Part shown: piece after piece, positions 11,925 to 30,813 of the stretch
Layout of the letters: the number at the start of each line of letters is the position of its first letter
How positions within the stretch are numbered: the stretch's first letter is position 1
Assembly (NCBI GenBank): GCA_019914945.1
Contig: CM034103.1
Location: 16,706,785 to 16,770,784 of the forward strand
Length of the DNA stretch: 64,000 nt
Reading direction: 5' to 3'
Origin: Typha latifolia
Lineage: Eukaryota; Streptophyta; Magnoliopsida; Poales; Typhaceae
Made by a program: the position numbers and the translations under genes
Notes under the pieces: generated by a model
Seen by the model: the letters and a program-made list of their open reading frames with translations, nothing else
Told to the model about the DNA's origin: nothing
The model's database searches: none

Positions 11925-14502
11925 ATGAGAAGAAGAGTTTTTGGTTTGACCGTAGTTGATGCTATGTTAAGGGAAACAGTTACCTCTGGTGAGAAAGATG
12001 TTAATATGGCTTTCCAAGCACTTAGCCTGGAGGCAAATAATTCACCACCAAAGATGGTTGGGTCTGATGGCGCGGTCATCGGGAGGTCAATAAGCTTCAA
12101 AAACTGGCAACCAGGACCTATTATGCATGAAACTAATGATTTGCCGGGGACTCAAGTAATGGATGATACGTCAGAACCACTTGCTCTCAAAATGACAGTG
12201 AACGAGACTGTGTCTGATCTGAGTCCTTCACAGTGCCTTCTCGAGTATCCTTCACCTAGGCCTGTGCTCGATGCAGCAGCCACTAAGCTCCAGAAGGTCT
12301 ACAAGAGTTATCGGACCCGAAGAAATCTGGCAGATTGTGCTGTCGTGGTTGAAGAACTTTGGTTCGTCTCAAACTTAATCATCAGTTCCATTTGTATTTA
12401 AAAGACTTAAGCTTAACTAATAGACTTTGTGGCACCAATCTTTTAGGTGGAAAGCATTGGATTTTGCATCTCTAAATCTTAGCTCTGTATCATTTTTTGA
12501 TGTTGAGAAACCAGAGACTGCAGTTTCTCGTTGGTCAAGGGCAAGAACCAAGGCAGCCAAGGTATGTACAGAGTAAATCTCCAACTGTTTAGGCTATAGA
12601 ATTTGTCTCTGCCTTTGATCAATAATGCCTGTTTTCTTCTTTCTAGGTTGGTAAAGGTTTGTCCAAAGATGAAAAGGCTCAAAAACTAGCACTCCAGCAC
12701 TGGCTCGAAGCTGTAAGTTGTCTCTCTTCGACTTTGTTTTATTTCTTGCCTATGCTGATAGTTAGAAAGTTTACAGCTCAGGAGTTTATCATGGAAAGAG
12801 TGGCTATTGCATGCTAGCAGTTTATGAGACAGGATTCTCTGATCATTGTCCATTTTTGCTCTCTTTTTTATGCTATACAGATTGATCCACGCCATCGCTA
12901 TGGACACAATTTACATTTCTATTATGATATCTGGTCTGATAGCAAAAGCACAGAACCATTCTTCTACTGGTAAATAACTTTAAAACTGTTGTTTTCCTTC
13001 TATGTCAAACAACTACATATTTAAGTGTGTGTTGTTTATCTTCTCCTATGGTGGATATGAAGGTTGGATGTCGGAGATGGCAGAGAAATAAACCTTGAAA
13101 AGTGCCCAAGAAGCAAACTTCAGCACCAATTCATCAAATATCTTGGACCGGTAGGCACCTTTCCCTATAAAATTTCCAGTTTCCTGAGTTAATATTAGTT
13201 CCATAGTACAAAACACATTGGCATTCAAATATGAAATCTTTTGTATCATGGGTTTCATTGAAGTGATTAGTTCTGATGTATGTTTTCTCTTCCTTCGCTG
13301 CAGAAAGAAAGAGAGGCCTATGAAGTAATTGTAGAGAATGGGAAACTTGTATATAAACAAAGTGATATTCTTGTGAATACTACTGAAGAGTCTAAGTGGA
13401 TATTTGTTCTCAGCACATCAAGAACATTATACGTGGGGCAGGTCCACATTTATCCACAATGTTACTGTTGCAGTGTTGTAATCTAATGTCCAAAATGCAT
13501 CTTAAGTGTTTCTTTTCTTATGAGCAGAAAAATAAAGGAAGATTTCAGCACTCAAGTTTCCTGGCTGGTGGAGCAACAACAGCTGCTGGAAGATTGGTTG
13601 CTAATGAAGGTGTTCTCAAGGTATATATGAATGCATATCACCTGCAATATATAGTAAATTTTTGTATTACCTTATTATTTTCTGTCTCCAGGCTGCGTGC
13701 TTCTTTTGTCCATAACAGTAGTTATTCACTTATTTGCTTATTTTTGTAGGCTATATGGCCTTATAGTGGTCATTATCTCCCAACTGAAGAGAACTTCACG
13801 GAGTTCATTAGCTTCCTTGAAGACTACAATGTAGACCTCAGCAATGTGAAGGTAAATTTGTTCTTTCTTAGAGTCATTCAGTTGCTCGACAAAGGATCAT
13901 GTTTAACATCCCAGATTTATAGTTCTTATCTCACTGACCATGTTCCTATTAATCTCCATTAAGTAGCCAAATTCCATGCTGTGGTTTGTCACCAAGGCAT
14001 GACCTTCCTGACCAACATTTAGCTATTTTTCTTCCAGAGATGTTCAGTTGATGATGATGAATACCCATCATTCAAGAAGAAACAGAGTGAACCAGCAGTG
14101 GAAATAGAGAAGGTGACTGAGGCTCCAAAGGTTGAAACTGTGCTCGAGATTGGAGAAGCCGAAGCACCTACTGAGGTCATTGCAGAGCAAGATATTGCTA
14201 TTAATAGCAGCATGGAGAATGCAGCAAGACTTGCATTGGGTAGACGCCTATCATGCAAATGGACTAGTGGAATTGGGGCTCGCATTGGATGCGTCCGGGA
14301 TTACCCGCCCGATCTCCAATTCAAAGCTCTCGAACAAGTCAACCTCTCGCCCAGGGTTGTTCCTTCACCAAGGGGAACCAAAGTTCCGATCCCATCTCCG
14401 CGCCCAAGCCCCAAAGTTAGGCTATCGCCCAGGCTCCAGTACATGGGTATTCCTACCCCAACTGTCTCTCTTACTCTTCCCAATACCAAAAAGAGGTGGT
14501 GA
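11925..14502 (+). CDS. IQM4: IQ-motif calmodulin-binding protein of the IQM family
   Basis: Nine exons (11925-12361, 12447-12561, 12647-12712, 12881-12969, 13063-13150, 13304-13441, 13528-13620, 13750-13851, 14038-14502) encode 530 residues. IQM proteins are plant-specific and bind calmodulin without calcium through one IQ motif, seen here as [19 protein letters not shown] (about 120-138). The family core follows: [39 protein letters not shown], the FFYWLDVGDG block, [27 protein letters not shown] and [19 protein letters not shown]. The tail is rich in Ser-Pro. The ATG at 11925 was chosen because a good acceptor (CTCTCATAG) ends at 11910, making the more upstream in-frame start intronic; the ATG at 11964 is an alternative. 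An IQD gene follows on the same strand. The member number is a suggestion only. Confidence 0.93.
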
Positions 14503-15050
14503 TTTGAGGGCATATCTGAATCAGAGGGCATTTCTCATGCCCGAAAACATTTCTTAATCGAGACATAGCAGCAGAAACGGGTGACTTCTAACCTCTGAAA
14601 CCAAAGACTGCAACCAATATAGCAAATCACTCTTTGGTTGGGGAAGCTACGGGAAGAACCACAAGATTCACCATTGCATCCAACCTTTTCTTTTGCTTCA
14701 TTTATTGATTTATTGTTGGTAATCTGTTGAAGGATCTTAAACATCGTTCATTTCTTTTGTTTAGATACCACTAATGCATGGTAATGTATGGAATGCAGCC
14801 ATTCCTTTTATGTGGATATATGACATTAATGCAATGAACAGCGATCATTTAAATGAAAGAAAATGGAATTATGCTATTCTTATCTGTAGGATAAATTTTG
14901 TATCACATGTTCATCATGTACATAACCAATAGATGAATCATCATGCAGAAACACAGTAGATTGCCACATCATTATTTTTGTGTAACTACTGTAGAAGTTT
15001 CTATGTTGGTAGAAGGCTTCGTCTCCCTTCTTGGACAAATTAATTGCAGA

Positions 15051-15099
<49 letters not shown>

Positions 15100-15671
15100 A
15101 CAGAAACACACATGCCATAAAAGGTGGAGCAACAGTGGGGAACATCTGATCTGATGGCGTATCAGAACGGTGATACCCTTGGTGGGTAACGAGACGGCGT
15201 GCATTAAACCAACCAACTATTTGTTAATCACTACACCACTCCACTCCATTCCTCCTGGCTCTTTTAGTGGGGTAGAATCGAAATTTTACAGAAAACCAGG
15301 GACAGATGCCGAACACGATATCCAACAAAGCGAGGAGAGGGTGAGCGGGCTGTGGCCTTTTTCTTGCCCGTTGCCCCTCTCTCCCTTTCAAAATTCAAAT
15401 CTCGAACGGCTACAAGCGTCGTGCAGTACTGCGCCACTTCCTCCTACAACGCATATCTCTTTCTCTCTCTACTGCTCAACTACCTCAAAAAACTCTTCTT
15501 TGTCTCCCTTCGAATTGCAGTCACATCAAAGCTTGTTCTTTTGCTCTGAGAAATCTCTCCTCCCATTGTGTGTTTTTTTCCGATTTTGAGAGGCCCCCAT
15601 CTCTTCCCGAGCACCAGAAAGAGAGCCCAAGGTTTGGATCTGTCGTAAAACAAACAGGCGTTTTTGGCGAG
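14503..15671 (+). other. IQM 3' UTR and IQD promoter/leader
   Basis: No coding gene. The first few hundred bases are the presumed IQM 3' UTR. After a long (GA)n tract the DNA becomes pyrimidine-rich (15330-15600), typical of a plant 5' leader, and runs directly into the IQD start. Confidence 0.6.
15055..15098. repeat. (GA)22 microsatellite
   Basis: An uninterrupted run of 22 GA units about 570 bases before the IQD start codon. Such GA/CT tracts are frequent near plant promoters and are usually length-polymorphic. Confidence 0.97.
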
Positions 15672-17755
15672 ATGGGCGGATCAGGGAAGTGGATAAAGTC
15701 ACTCATAGGCCTCAAAAAATCCGAGAAGGACGATCAAGTAATCAACCCAATTCATTTCTCTCACTAATTCCCGGTTTCTTACCTTCTCCGTGCCTTCAAT
15801 GTTCTTTTTTTTTTTTTACTAGAAGGAGAGGGTAGGTGGTGGTAGTAATGGAAATGGCAGGAGTCGGAAGTGGAAGCTATGGTTGAGCTCCTCGGGATCT
15901 AGAGGTGGAGGAAGCTACAAGTCGGCGTCGGAGGCTTCTGATACTTCCTCGGTGTCGGCTGATGCCTTCAACGCGGCAATGGCTACCGTCGTCCGTGCTC
16001 CCCCAAAGAATTTTAAGGTGGTGAGGCAGGAATGGGCTGCTATCCGTATACAAACAGCCTTCCGGGGCTTCTTGGTACAAATTCCTTCTCTTCTACTAGC
16101 TACCTACATTTGTTTGTAATATAAATACATTCTTTTGTTTTCCTTTTCCTTTGAATTTGGTTGTCTGGATGTTTCAAAGAAATTGTGAATTTTGTAACAT
16201 TTAGGCAAGGAGAGCTCTAAGGGCTCTAAGAGGAATTGTGAGGCTTCAGGCTTTAGTGCGAGGCCGTCAGGTGCGGAAGCAGGCGGCGGTCACGCTCAAA
16301 TGCATGCAGGCGCTAGTCCGGGTGCAGGCGCGTGTGCGGGCGCGGCGCGTGAGATTGTCCACCGAGGGGCAAGCTGTGCAGAGAATGCTCGAAGACCGGC
16401 GCAGCAACATGGATCCTGTGAAGGAAGCAGAGGTATCCCATCTTATCCTATCCTGCTTGCTTATTAATTATAAATACAGAGCTAGTATGTTAGGCTATGC
16501 ATGCATGCATGCCTGCCTGCCTTGGAAGATTGAGATCACTTTTACATCATGAATCATTTATATCAGTTCATGATAGTTTAAAAAGAGATGAACCAATTAC
16601 AAAGGACAAAAGCTAAGATTTTTTTTTTCTAGACAATTCTTTCTTAAGCTTTGAAGCAGAAATTGTTCTCCGTGGTAGATTTATTTCCTGGAGTCTAATA
16701 ATTTATATAGCTGATGTGCTTTGCAGAAGACAATTTGGAATAGAACTCGTTAAAAACCATGGGAACAAATAACTTGAAAATTTTAGATTGATATCCCTTG
16801 ACAACAAACATTGATTTTGGTTTGCATCTGGCTGAATGCGTTAATAATTTGAACGAGTGGTTGGTTTTTTCCAGGAAGGTTGGTGCGATCGTCAGGGTAC
16901 TCTTGGCGAAGTGAAAGCAAAGTTACAAATGAGACAAGAGGGTGCTATAAAGAGAGAAAGGGCAATTGCTTACTCTCTTTCTCAGCAGGTATGAGTGTAG
17001 TCGTATGCTAGAACTAAGGACATAATTTTTTTCTTCTTCTTTTCCTTTGTATTGATAAGCTTTCTCTTTTTCAATGCTTATTTAAGCAATGGAGATCAGC
17101 TCAGAACTCAAGATCCAGTTCTCCTTTTAATAAGCATCACGATATCCAAGCGAGCAATTTGAATTCGAGTTGGCTGGAACGCTGGATGGCAACGAAACCT
17201 TGGGAGAACAGGCTTATGGAACAAAGCCAGACTGATGAATCTCCTGACACCCATTATGCAAAGAGCTGCGAAGACCTCCATGAGACGAGCTCCAAACACT
17301 CTTATGTCGGCTCAGTAAAAGTTCGAAGAAACAATGTTACCACTCGGGTTTCAGCAAAACCTCCTCTCGTGCTTAATCGAAACCGATGCGGAATTCAATC
17401 ACCTTCCTCTTCTGAGTTTCAGTACGATGAGACCTCTCCTTCTTCGCCCTCTGTCTGCACGTCGACTCCCTTATCTGGCTCCACTCTTTTAGCATTAGAA
17501 AGAACTGCTGACGGCTGTCACAATGGGCCCAACTATATGAACTTGACGAAATCGGTCAAGGCAAGGCAGAAGGCAGCAATTCAAAGACAGGCATCTGGTG
17601 ATATGCAGTACTACAAGAAGAGCAGTGCTGCTGGTTCAAATCATTTAGTTTCTTCTAAAAGATCAAACGCCGTTTCTCTGAAAGGTAAGAGCTTGACGAG
17701 AAGTTTGGACAAGGAGAACTGTTACTACGATGAGAGATCATCTTCTTTGTTCTAA
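15672..17755 (+). CDS. IQD6: IQD protein (IQ67-domain calmodulin-binding scaffold)
   Basis: Five exons (15672-15737, 15823-16074, 16205-16432, 16875-16988, 17087-17755) encode 442 residues. The N-terminus [16 protein letters not shown] is typical of IQD proteins. The IQ67 region starts near residue 95, with [35 protein letters not shown] and [18 protein letters not shown] as three spaced IQ-type repeats. The exon 2/3 junction falls inside the first repeat, a family hallmark. Later blocks are [20 protein letters not shown], the [13 protein letters not shown] motif and a basic Ser-rich tail with [15 protein letters not shown], part of the DUF4005 region. IQD proteins bind calmodulin and generally localise to microtubules, the membrane periphery or the nucleus. 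The member number is inferred from gene order, not from a tree. Confidence 0.93.
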
Positions 17756-19107
17756 AAGCAAGGCATGTTGCAGTTTGGTGGTATGAAACTTAATTTGCAG
17801 TGTGTGAGTTCTCTCTGTTCTGTATGTCTTGTCTTGCCCAACGTCTTGTTGTTGAGGTTGTAACCTAATGCGTGATTCGTGTCAACAGTACATCTTAGCT
17901 TTTAACCATTCTGCCTGTTGTATGTATCATATACAGAGTTGTTTGTTTTAATCAAAATGTGTGAATTCTGATTGCCTACTGTGGTTAATTTCACGTTTAC
18001 ATCCGCGATCGCATTCTATGACAACAAACGAATAAAAAAAGAAAAATACACCTACGAGTAAATATATGAAGGACCCAAGGACAAAATATGGGAAAGGGAT
18101 AGAATCCTATTGTCTGTCAGCTTTGGGTTTGTTGCAAAACTTCTTTTTTTCTGCATCCATTCACAAGAGTTGCTTCTGCAACAATTCACATTTTGTTCCA
18201 TGCCAGATGATGATGATGCTTCTTCTCTATCCAGCCATAAACATTAAACAAACAATGCTTGTGAAATAGAACATCATTAACCTCAAAAATTAACGCCAAT
18301 TTCTGAACAGTGTCGGCAGAAGGTCATTTTGCTTTGCTCTATACTTGTATCCGATTGTTAGCTTAGCAACATCTATTCTTGTCCTCTGAGCTATTCATGA
18401 TATGTTCGGTATATTTACAGGTAATGATGGCTTAATGTATATGGAATCATTACAACAATATGTTTTAAGAAAAGTTCTTAGAAGGCTAGATGGACTTTGA
18501 GCAGATGGGTCCCCTTGCTACTACTATACCTTCTAAAGATTATTTTTAGTTTCACAAAATTTGCACCACAAGTGACTCCAGTATGGATAAACCAACCAAG
18601 AAGAATATTAGACAACGAATCTTTTAAACAGTAATTGGCTAATAACACATCAAATTATTCTTCTTTCATAATACATGCATAAGATTTGATCGAAACGTTC
18701 ATAGAAGGCCTACCTATCTATAAATAGTCTAAATGGAAACCAAGATAGGGTGGGATTGCGCATCGTACGGCGCAGATAGTGGTCACCAGGGTTGGATAAA
18801 TAAATCGAATTGGCTGCCGAGTGGAAAGAGAGGCAGCGTGGGTGAGGCTTCGTTCTTCCTTTCGGTGGTCTTCCTTTCTGATAACTTTTTGTTTCTTTCT
18901 CCTGCTCTGAAAGAGATTGCACATTAAAAAATAGATTTTTTATGAGACTGGGAGAAAGAGAGATGTTGGCCTTCTACTAAAGTTCTGGATTCATTTGATT
19001 CTATCTTGATTCGAACAAGAGAAGTAGAAAAGGGTACGAAATTGGCTTCTTTCTTCCTCGCGTCTTAGTTCGTAAGACTAAAGGCGTGATCTTGGAGGGA
19101 GGAAACG
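17756..19107 (+). other. IQD 3' UTR and LOG promoter/leader
   Basis: No gene recognised. About 17756-18000 is presumed IQD 3' UTR. The presumed LOG leader occupies roughly the last 170 bases before 19108. Small open frames on both strands near 18710-18930 look like chance frames. Confidence 0.55.
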
Positions 19108-21059
19108 ATGGACGGCGTGACTTCGAGCAAGTTCAAGAGGATCTGCGTCTTTTGTGGAAGCAACTCGGGTTATCGAAAGGTCTTCAGTGATGCAGCTTTT
19201 GATTTGGGTCACGAACTGGTGCGTTTCTCACATCTCTCTCCATCTGGGTGTCAAATTTTTTTGAGTTTTCAGAGTTGGGTTCCCTTAAAAATCTCATCTT
19301 GGAGAGAATGCAACATGTACTAGGACCTGGATTTCGAAAATTTTGGTTTACCGTGCTCTGGTGGATAGATTGGATAGTGGATATAGAAGTGGTTTTCTTT
19401 CTTTCTTTTTTAAAAAAATAAAAGAAGAAGAAGAAGAAGAGAATATTTATTTATACGGTAGCATTGCTGCATGTTTGAATGGATTCTGCAGGTGAGCAGA
19501 AAAATAGATTTGGTTTACGGTGGCGGGAGCGTAGGATTGATGGGCTTGATCTCTCAAACAGTTCATGATGGAGGGTGTCATGTTCTTGGGTAGGCACTAG
19601 ACCTAAACTCATTCTTCTCTCTGCTTGTCTTATAATTCTCTTTTCTCTGTTTGTCTTCTCTAATGAATTTTCTTACCAATCTCCTGTAGGGTGATTCCCA
19701 CAGCTCTCATGCCTCTTGAGGTATGCAATTATGTCTGATCATTTTCTTCTTTTCCTTCTAATTGATTTTGTTCGTGCTTGATATAGTCATATATCCTTGT
19801 CGATTTAAGTTTTTAAAGTTGTATCACCTTTTCCTAGTCTTATGGATATTCCAGGCTTTGATTATGCCATAAATATCTTTGCGACAAAGTTGAAGGTTGT
19901 AACTTGTAATAATCTTATTACTGGAGCTTGGTAGAAGATGGATTACATCTCGTTCTGTATTTTTAAGTACCATGAAAAGGCAAAAGAATGTCGAGCACAA
20001 ACACATTACTCTTTTAAATGCTAAGATATGGTAACATCTGAACTATTGTGATCTCTTCTATAGGAGGTCACCTCTTGTGTTTACAACTTGTAGTAGGTCT
20101 ACATTGGGACCTTATATATCTTCTTTCTGTACCTTTTTATTTTTGTATATTTTATATTTATGCTATATGTTGTATCCTTTGCTTTGTACTAACAAATTAC
20201 AAGAGGGATTATAGACCATACTTACACACACAGTTTGTGGATTGCATGTAGTGGGAAGAGCAAATTCTTTATCGGTGATTCGACTTCTTTTCTGTCATGT
20301 ATTTGTCCACATAAATAATGTTAGGGTATGTTTTTCAGATATCAGGTGAAAGTGTCGGCGAAGTAAAGGCTGTTTCCGACATGCATGAGCGAAAAGCTGA
20401 AATGGCACGACAAGCGGATGCTTTCATTGCTCTTCCTGGTAAATTTATTGCTCTCCCATCACATGCATCTAGTTCAATGCAAAGGAACTTACTTTTCCAG
20501 TCTTCAATTACTTTAGGAGGATATGGAACAATGGAAGAGTTACTGGAGATGATAACATGGTCACAACTGGGAATTCATGACAAACCAGTCAGTAACGATT
20601 TAATTTTCATGAGAAATATGGATCTCCTAACAAAGGATGTTGAATAATGTTGCTCATTTCTGCACAGGTTGGGTTGCTAAATATTGATGGTTACTACAAT
20701 TCTTTGCTTGCGCTATTCGATAATGGTGTGGCGGAAGGTTTTATAAAGCCTGCTTGTAGAGACATAGTGGTTTCAGCCCCAAATGCAAGAGATTTGCTAA
20801 TAAAGATGGAGGTTACCTATCCAATTTATTGTTAATTATATGATGTGAACCTCATCTATTATCTCTATTGTGGTTTTTTCCTTGCTTATCTTAGATCTCA
20901 GAATTGTAGCTGTAGATAAATTCTGTTCTTGTTTCATTAACTTTTCTCGTTCTTGTGTTTGAGCTTCAGCAATTCACTCCAGCGCACAAAGAGGTTGCTC
21001 CACGCAAGAGCTGGGAGATTGCACATCTTGGTTACACAAAATCACCAAGTCCATCCTGA
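19108..21059 (+). CDS. LOG: LOG-type cytokinin riboside 5'-monophosphate phosphoribohydrolase
   Basis: Seven exons (19108-19218, 19492-19589, 19690-19720, 20339-20438, 20517-20587, 20668-20811, 20970-21059) encode 214 residues, the usual LOG length. LOG enzymes release active cytokinin bases from their riboside monophosphates in one step, in the cytosol and nucleus. Visible signatures are [16 protein letters not shown] near the start, [16 protein letters not shown], the [11 protein letters not shown] block with Arg98 and Lys99, and PGGYGTMEE at 113-121, which forms the nucleotide-binding catalytic motif; its first Gly codon is split by an intron. Then come [15 protein letters not shown] and [11 protein letters not shown]. 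No signal peptide is visible. Reading on past the exon 4 donor would destroy the PGGYGT motif. It resembles the LOG8 branch slightly more than LOG1, but that is judged by eye. Confidence 0.95.
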
Positions 21060-23523
21060 CATTTGGTTCCTCGCTGACATTGTTACTTTGATTCTTCTTT
21101 TCCCTTTGCAGGAATCTGTGCAATTTGCCTTAATTGTTTGCAGGGTGTCTTTTCTTCTATCAGTTCATATTTCTTAATAAAAATTACAATGCACATTTTG
21201 TGAAGAACTAAGAATTCTTGGCGTACTTTTTGTTGATAATGCCATGAACAGGATGTGAATACAGTTTGATCCGTTTGTATATCATATAGTATTGTTTGAA
21301 CCTTTTTTCATGAACAGGGACACACAATTAGATGTGACAACTACCTAATGATATCGAGATAAATAGAAGATTGCTTTCTTGTCAGCCTATGAATGGTTTC
21401 ATGTTCATAATATTTGAGCCTCAGAAGAGCATGTGCATGAACCTTTGTTAAGTTGCATAATTAATATTAATTCATGAAGCCTTAGTTTATGACAAACTGC
21501 GATATTAAATTGAGAGATTCAGATGACCTTAAGTATGAGAATACCTTTCTTTGAGGGAAGTATCTCTATCAGTCAGTCAAATGGTGCTTGGAAGGGATTC
21601 ACTGTATACATCAGTTTGCATTGATATATAGGGTGATGAGTCATGTGATGCATCAATTGTCAGCATATAGGAACATTATTTACAGTGCAAAGGCAAGTAG
21701 TTGGCAATTTGTGAGTCCTGTTAAATTATAAGAACAGAAGATGTCATTCTTGTGGTGAGGTTGCCAACCTTTGTATGCCGACAGTTCTCATGATCTTTTT
21801 TTTTCCTTTTCTATGCATGATTATTTTGATTAATGTTCTAAATGGGATTAAAGTATTGTATTCCTTTAAATGAATATTTCTGTATGAAATCTGGAATTAT
21901 TAGCATGCTATCTAACAGGCACTGGTTAAATGAAATAGCAAGTAGCTGAAGCCAAGTTGTCAATTCGTAGCTGTGCCCATATGCCATAAATTTGTTGTAA
22001 CTAGATGAGGAATGATCATTTGCATCCAGTATTTTTCTGTTGTACCCACTAATTTTATTTTAATTTTTCTCCAAAAATAGTAGAATAAGATGAACAAATT
22101 GGTGAGTATTATTATGTTAGTCTGAACTGGTGGATGATAAAGAACGAGTCATTAGGAGATCAAATGGCCTCCAGTTTGTTGATATTGGTTTTTATGGACA
22201 GCGTAACTATGATGATAGGCTGATGTGGATATATTCTTTGTTTAAAATTATAAAGGACAAAGGCCAATAGAGATCATTGTCATCAAAGAAAGTGATGGAA
22301 GCTAAATAATAGAGTTAGAAAAATTAGGTTTCATTACAAAAGTTTTGCAAAAGAAGAGCATAATATAATGTGGATGGATTGCTTTATAGAGTGGGTGAGT
22401 AGGATTTGATAGCCATCCTATATTAACTAATGCAATTGCCTACAGAAAAATAGGTGAAGTCGGAGATATGAACTGTATAAAGTCGGTCTTTGGCATGCTA
22501 CCTTACGTCAAGGGAAAAAAAAAAAAAAAAGAAGGCGTGGAGTTGTTGAGCAGAGCATGTAATGTTAGGTCAAGTTGATGATAGGTAAGAGAGGATATCT
22601 AACAAGCTGCTTGAATTTAGCTAAGTTGTTAATTATATATATAATTTTTTTAAAAGAAGTGAGAATTTAAGAATATTTCAACTAAACTAATGCTGTTGGA
22701 ATCTGAATTCAAGTATATTTATTTATAAACCCCTTTAACAATCATAATCACATGAAAATATTTGAGATTGAGTAGATCAGAGCAAGTGCACAACTGCTAC
22801 AGTTGATGACATCAACATCACGTCTTTCTTACACATTTCTTGCATGGCTGAGAAACTCATTGAGCCTGTTCACTCACAATCCTGCTATGGACTGGAATAA
22901 GAATGGCTGAAGATTTCTTGCATTTCTTTAACCATGAAGGGAACATATTAATATTGCCATACTATGGACTGAAATAAGAAACTCGTTCCCAGCCAAAACA
23001 AACCTATAAATTGCACTCAGAGCAGGAAGTTGCATTAGGATGGAGCTCGACACAAGTGCTTCCTTTGTAGATAGGCAAAAGTGAATTGCTCAGTAAACGC
23101 AGTCAAGCCTACAGAGTACAAAGATCCTAATCATTTGTTAAATACAAATCAACTGGATTCGGTGAGCTGGTCTCGTCATCCAGATAACATTCAATATAAA
23201 TGTGGAGTCAAAAGAACATCCAAGAAATATAATTGAATAGCAGACACCGAGGACATGAAAGAGGAGCCTCGAACATGGCTACAATCACATGTACAAACAG
23301 CCTTATAATAGCCATGAGAGTTCAAAAAAAGTAAAGGCTCCTCAGACCCACCCTTATCTTACTGTGCTGATTACCTTCAGCAAACCAGTGCTTCACATCT
23401 CTCCAGTTCAGAATCTTCGGTGATTCAAGTCATGGGGAAAGATAGCCTAAGCAAACTCAGCCTCCAACTTACATTTCTTTTTTACATAGTGCAAATAGCA
23501 CATATTGCAACTGCTCACTTAAG
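21060..23523. other. Intergenic region between convergent LOG and CK1 genes
   Basis: No coding gene seen. Left end: presumed LOG 3' UTR. Right end (about 23230-23523): presumed 3' UTR of the leftward CK1 gene. The middle is AT-rich with an A-run near 22515 and no convincing open frame or inverted repeat. Confidence 0.55.
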
Positions 23524-29066
<5,543 letters not shown>

Positions 29067-30813
29067 AACGGCAATCAGAATCGAAGACTTTTAAAATCCA
29101 AAGCCCACTCCGATCTCGCGAGGCCCCACTATTCACCACAGACCAGAGCAAAAGGAGATCGATTAAATAACTGAGACGAATCCGAGAAGGAACAGAGATC
29201 GGAATGCAGGGTTTCGAGAAAACGAAAAAAGAGGGAATTTTCCTCCTACTTCTCTAGAGGGCTCTAACGAAGAAAAGAAAAAAGAAATGGAAAAAGAACA
29301 AGAGAAGAGGAGGAAGAGAAGGAAAAGGCCACGATATCTATTGACACACGCTTCAATCCAAACTTAAAACAGCGGTTTCGATAGCGCACGAAGCTCTTTA
29401 CTTGCCCCCTCTCTCTTTCTCTCTCTAGTTTTATTATCTACACATTTTATTTTTCACTTCGCACCACATAGGGTGTAGAATGAAAAGTTCCATTTCTTTA
29501 ATCAATCTCTCTCTAGATTAGGTTAGATAGAGAGATGTCACGAGGTGAGAGCGGGAACTTATCCCGCCCACTCAATCCGAACTCTTCCTCTAGAATATCC
29601 AATTAGCTGAAAGCTACTTTACGGAAAAAAGAAAAATAAAGGAATTAATTTTGTAACTCTTTTACATATTACCACCTTTACTTAATTTTATTACGTAGAC
29701 CTCCTCTGCTGAACGTAATTGAAAATTAACTCCTTTTCTGCAAGTGGATTTGCAAAAGACTGCCGGAATCAATGGATAAATTAAACGCGTATTTACAACA
29801 TAAACCAGCTCATATGAAACTTGTATATACTATTTTATACTACCTAATAGACTTCTTTTTTTTTTTTGGGGGGGGGGGTCCCATCTAATACGATATTATA
29901 GTAATTAACATTTTTAATTGTTATTGATGGATAACCTAATTCTTTTACTTTGATTTACATATAATTTTGAAAGGAAAAAAGTTTGTTCCATGGATTATTT
30001 TTGAGGGGGAGTTGACTTTTATGACCAACTAATAGTGATGAGGATTAGGCCGATATCTTATCAAACAAATCAGCAGGAGGTGGAGATAAAATTGCATCTC
30101 TCCATCTAGAAGAATATCCTTGCAAGATAGACCAAGTTTCTCACAGACAAGATAACATCCGATTGTTCGATGGTTTAATCCTAGAAGACGTTGTATAGCC
30201 CACTGCATTTAAACTACAACCTGAAATAGATTTATTCAACTGTGTTTCCAAAAAGAATGCAGGATAACTCAATGTGAATTGATCCTAAAATGACAACCAC
30301 GAAGTATTTATTAACAATTCAAACATCCAATACACACCAGGTGCCAAAATAAGAGCAGAATGATCCTGTAAATGGTATAATATGCCCAACATAACTTGAT
30401 AATGAAACTTAATGCTACCTCCCAATGCTTAAGTTTCAATCAACATTAAGACAATGCTGAATTTTGTACATCGCAATGAAATCTTGGGCCGCTGAAGGAA
30501 TAAAAAATTGTCTGTTGCAAGACTTTAGTCAGCACTGCAGAAAATCTTGCATGTCTCAAGAAACTGTGTATAACCTCCCCCCCAAAAAAATTCTGCCTGG
30601 GTATAGAGATGTAAGAAAATGGATCTCTCCTTATCAAACCAGTCTGGGCACGATCTTGTAAAGAATGAGGGACATTAAGTTACAGCACTATCTGAATAGT
30701 TGAACCGACTAAAATTTTAATATCTATCAATCTGGATCGCCAGTATGTCTAACGTGCTGCAATGGGTTGCATCTCAGCATATTTCTCGAGACAAAGATCT
30801 TGTTATGGTTTCT
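29067..30813. other. CK1 leader/promoter and NIPA9 3' flank
   Basis: The purine/pyrimidine-rich stretch 29067 to about 29450 is the presumed CK1 5' leader. A T-run next to a G-run lies at about 29859-29878. The part from about 30200 is the presumed 3' UTR of the leftward NIPA9 gene. No other coding gene is seen. Confidence 0.55.
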
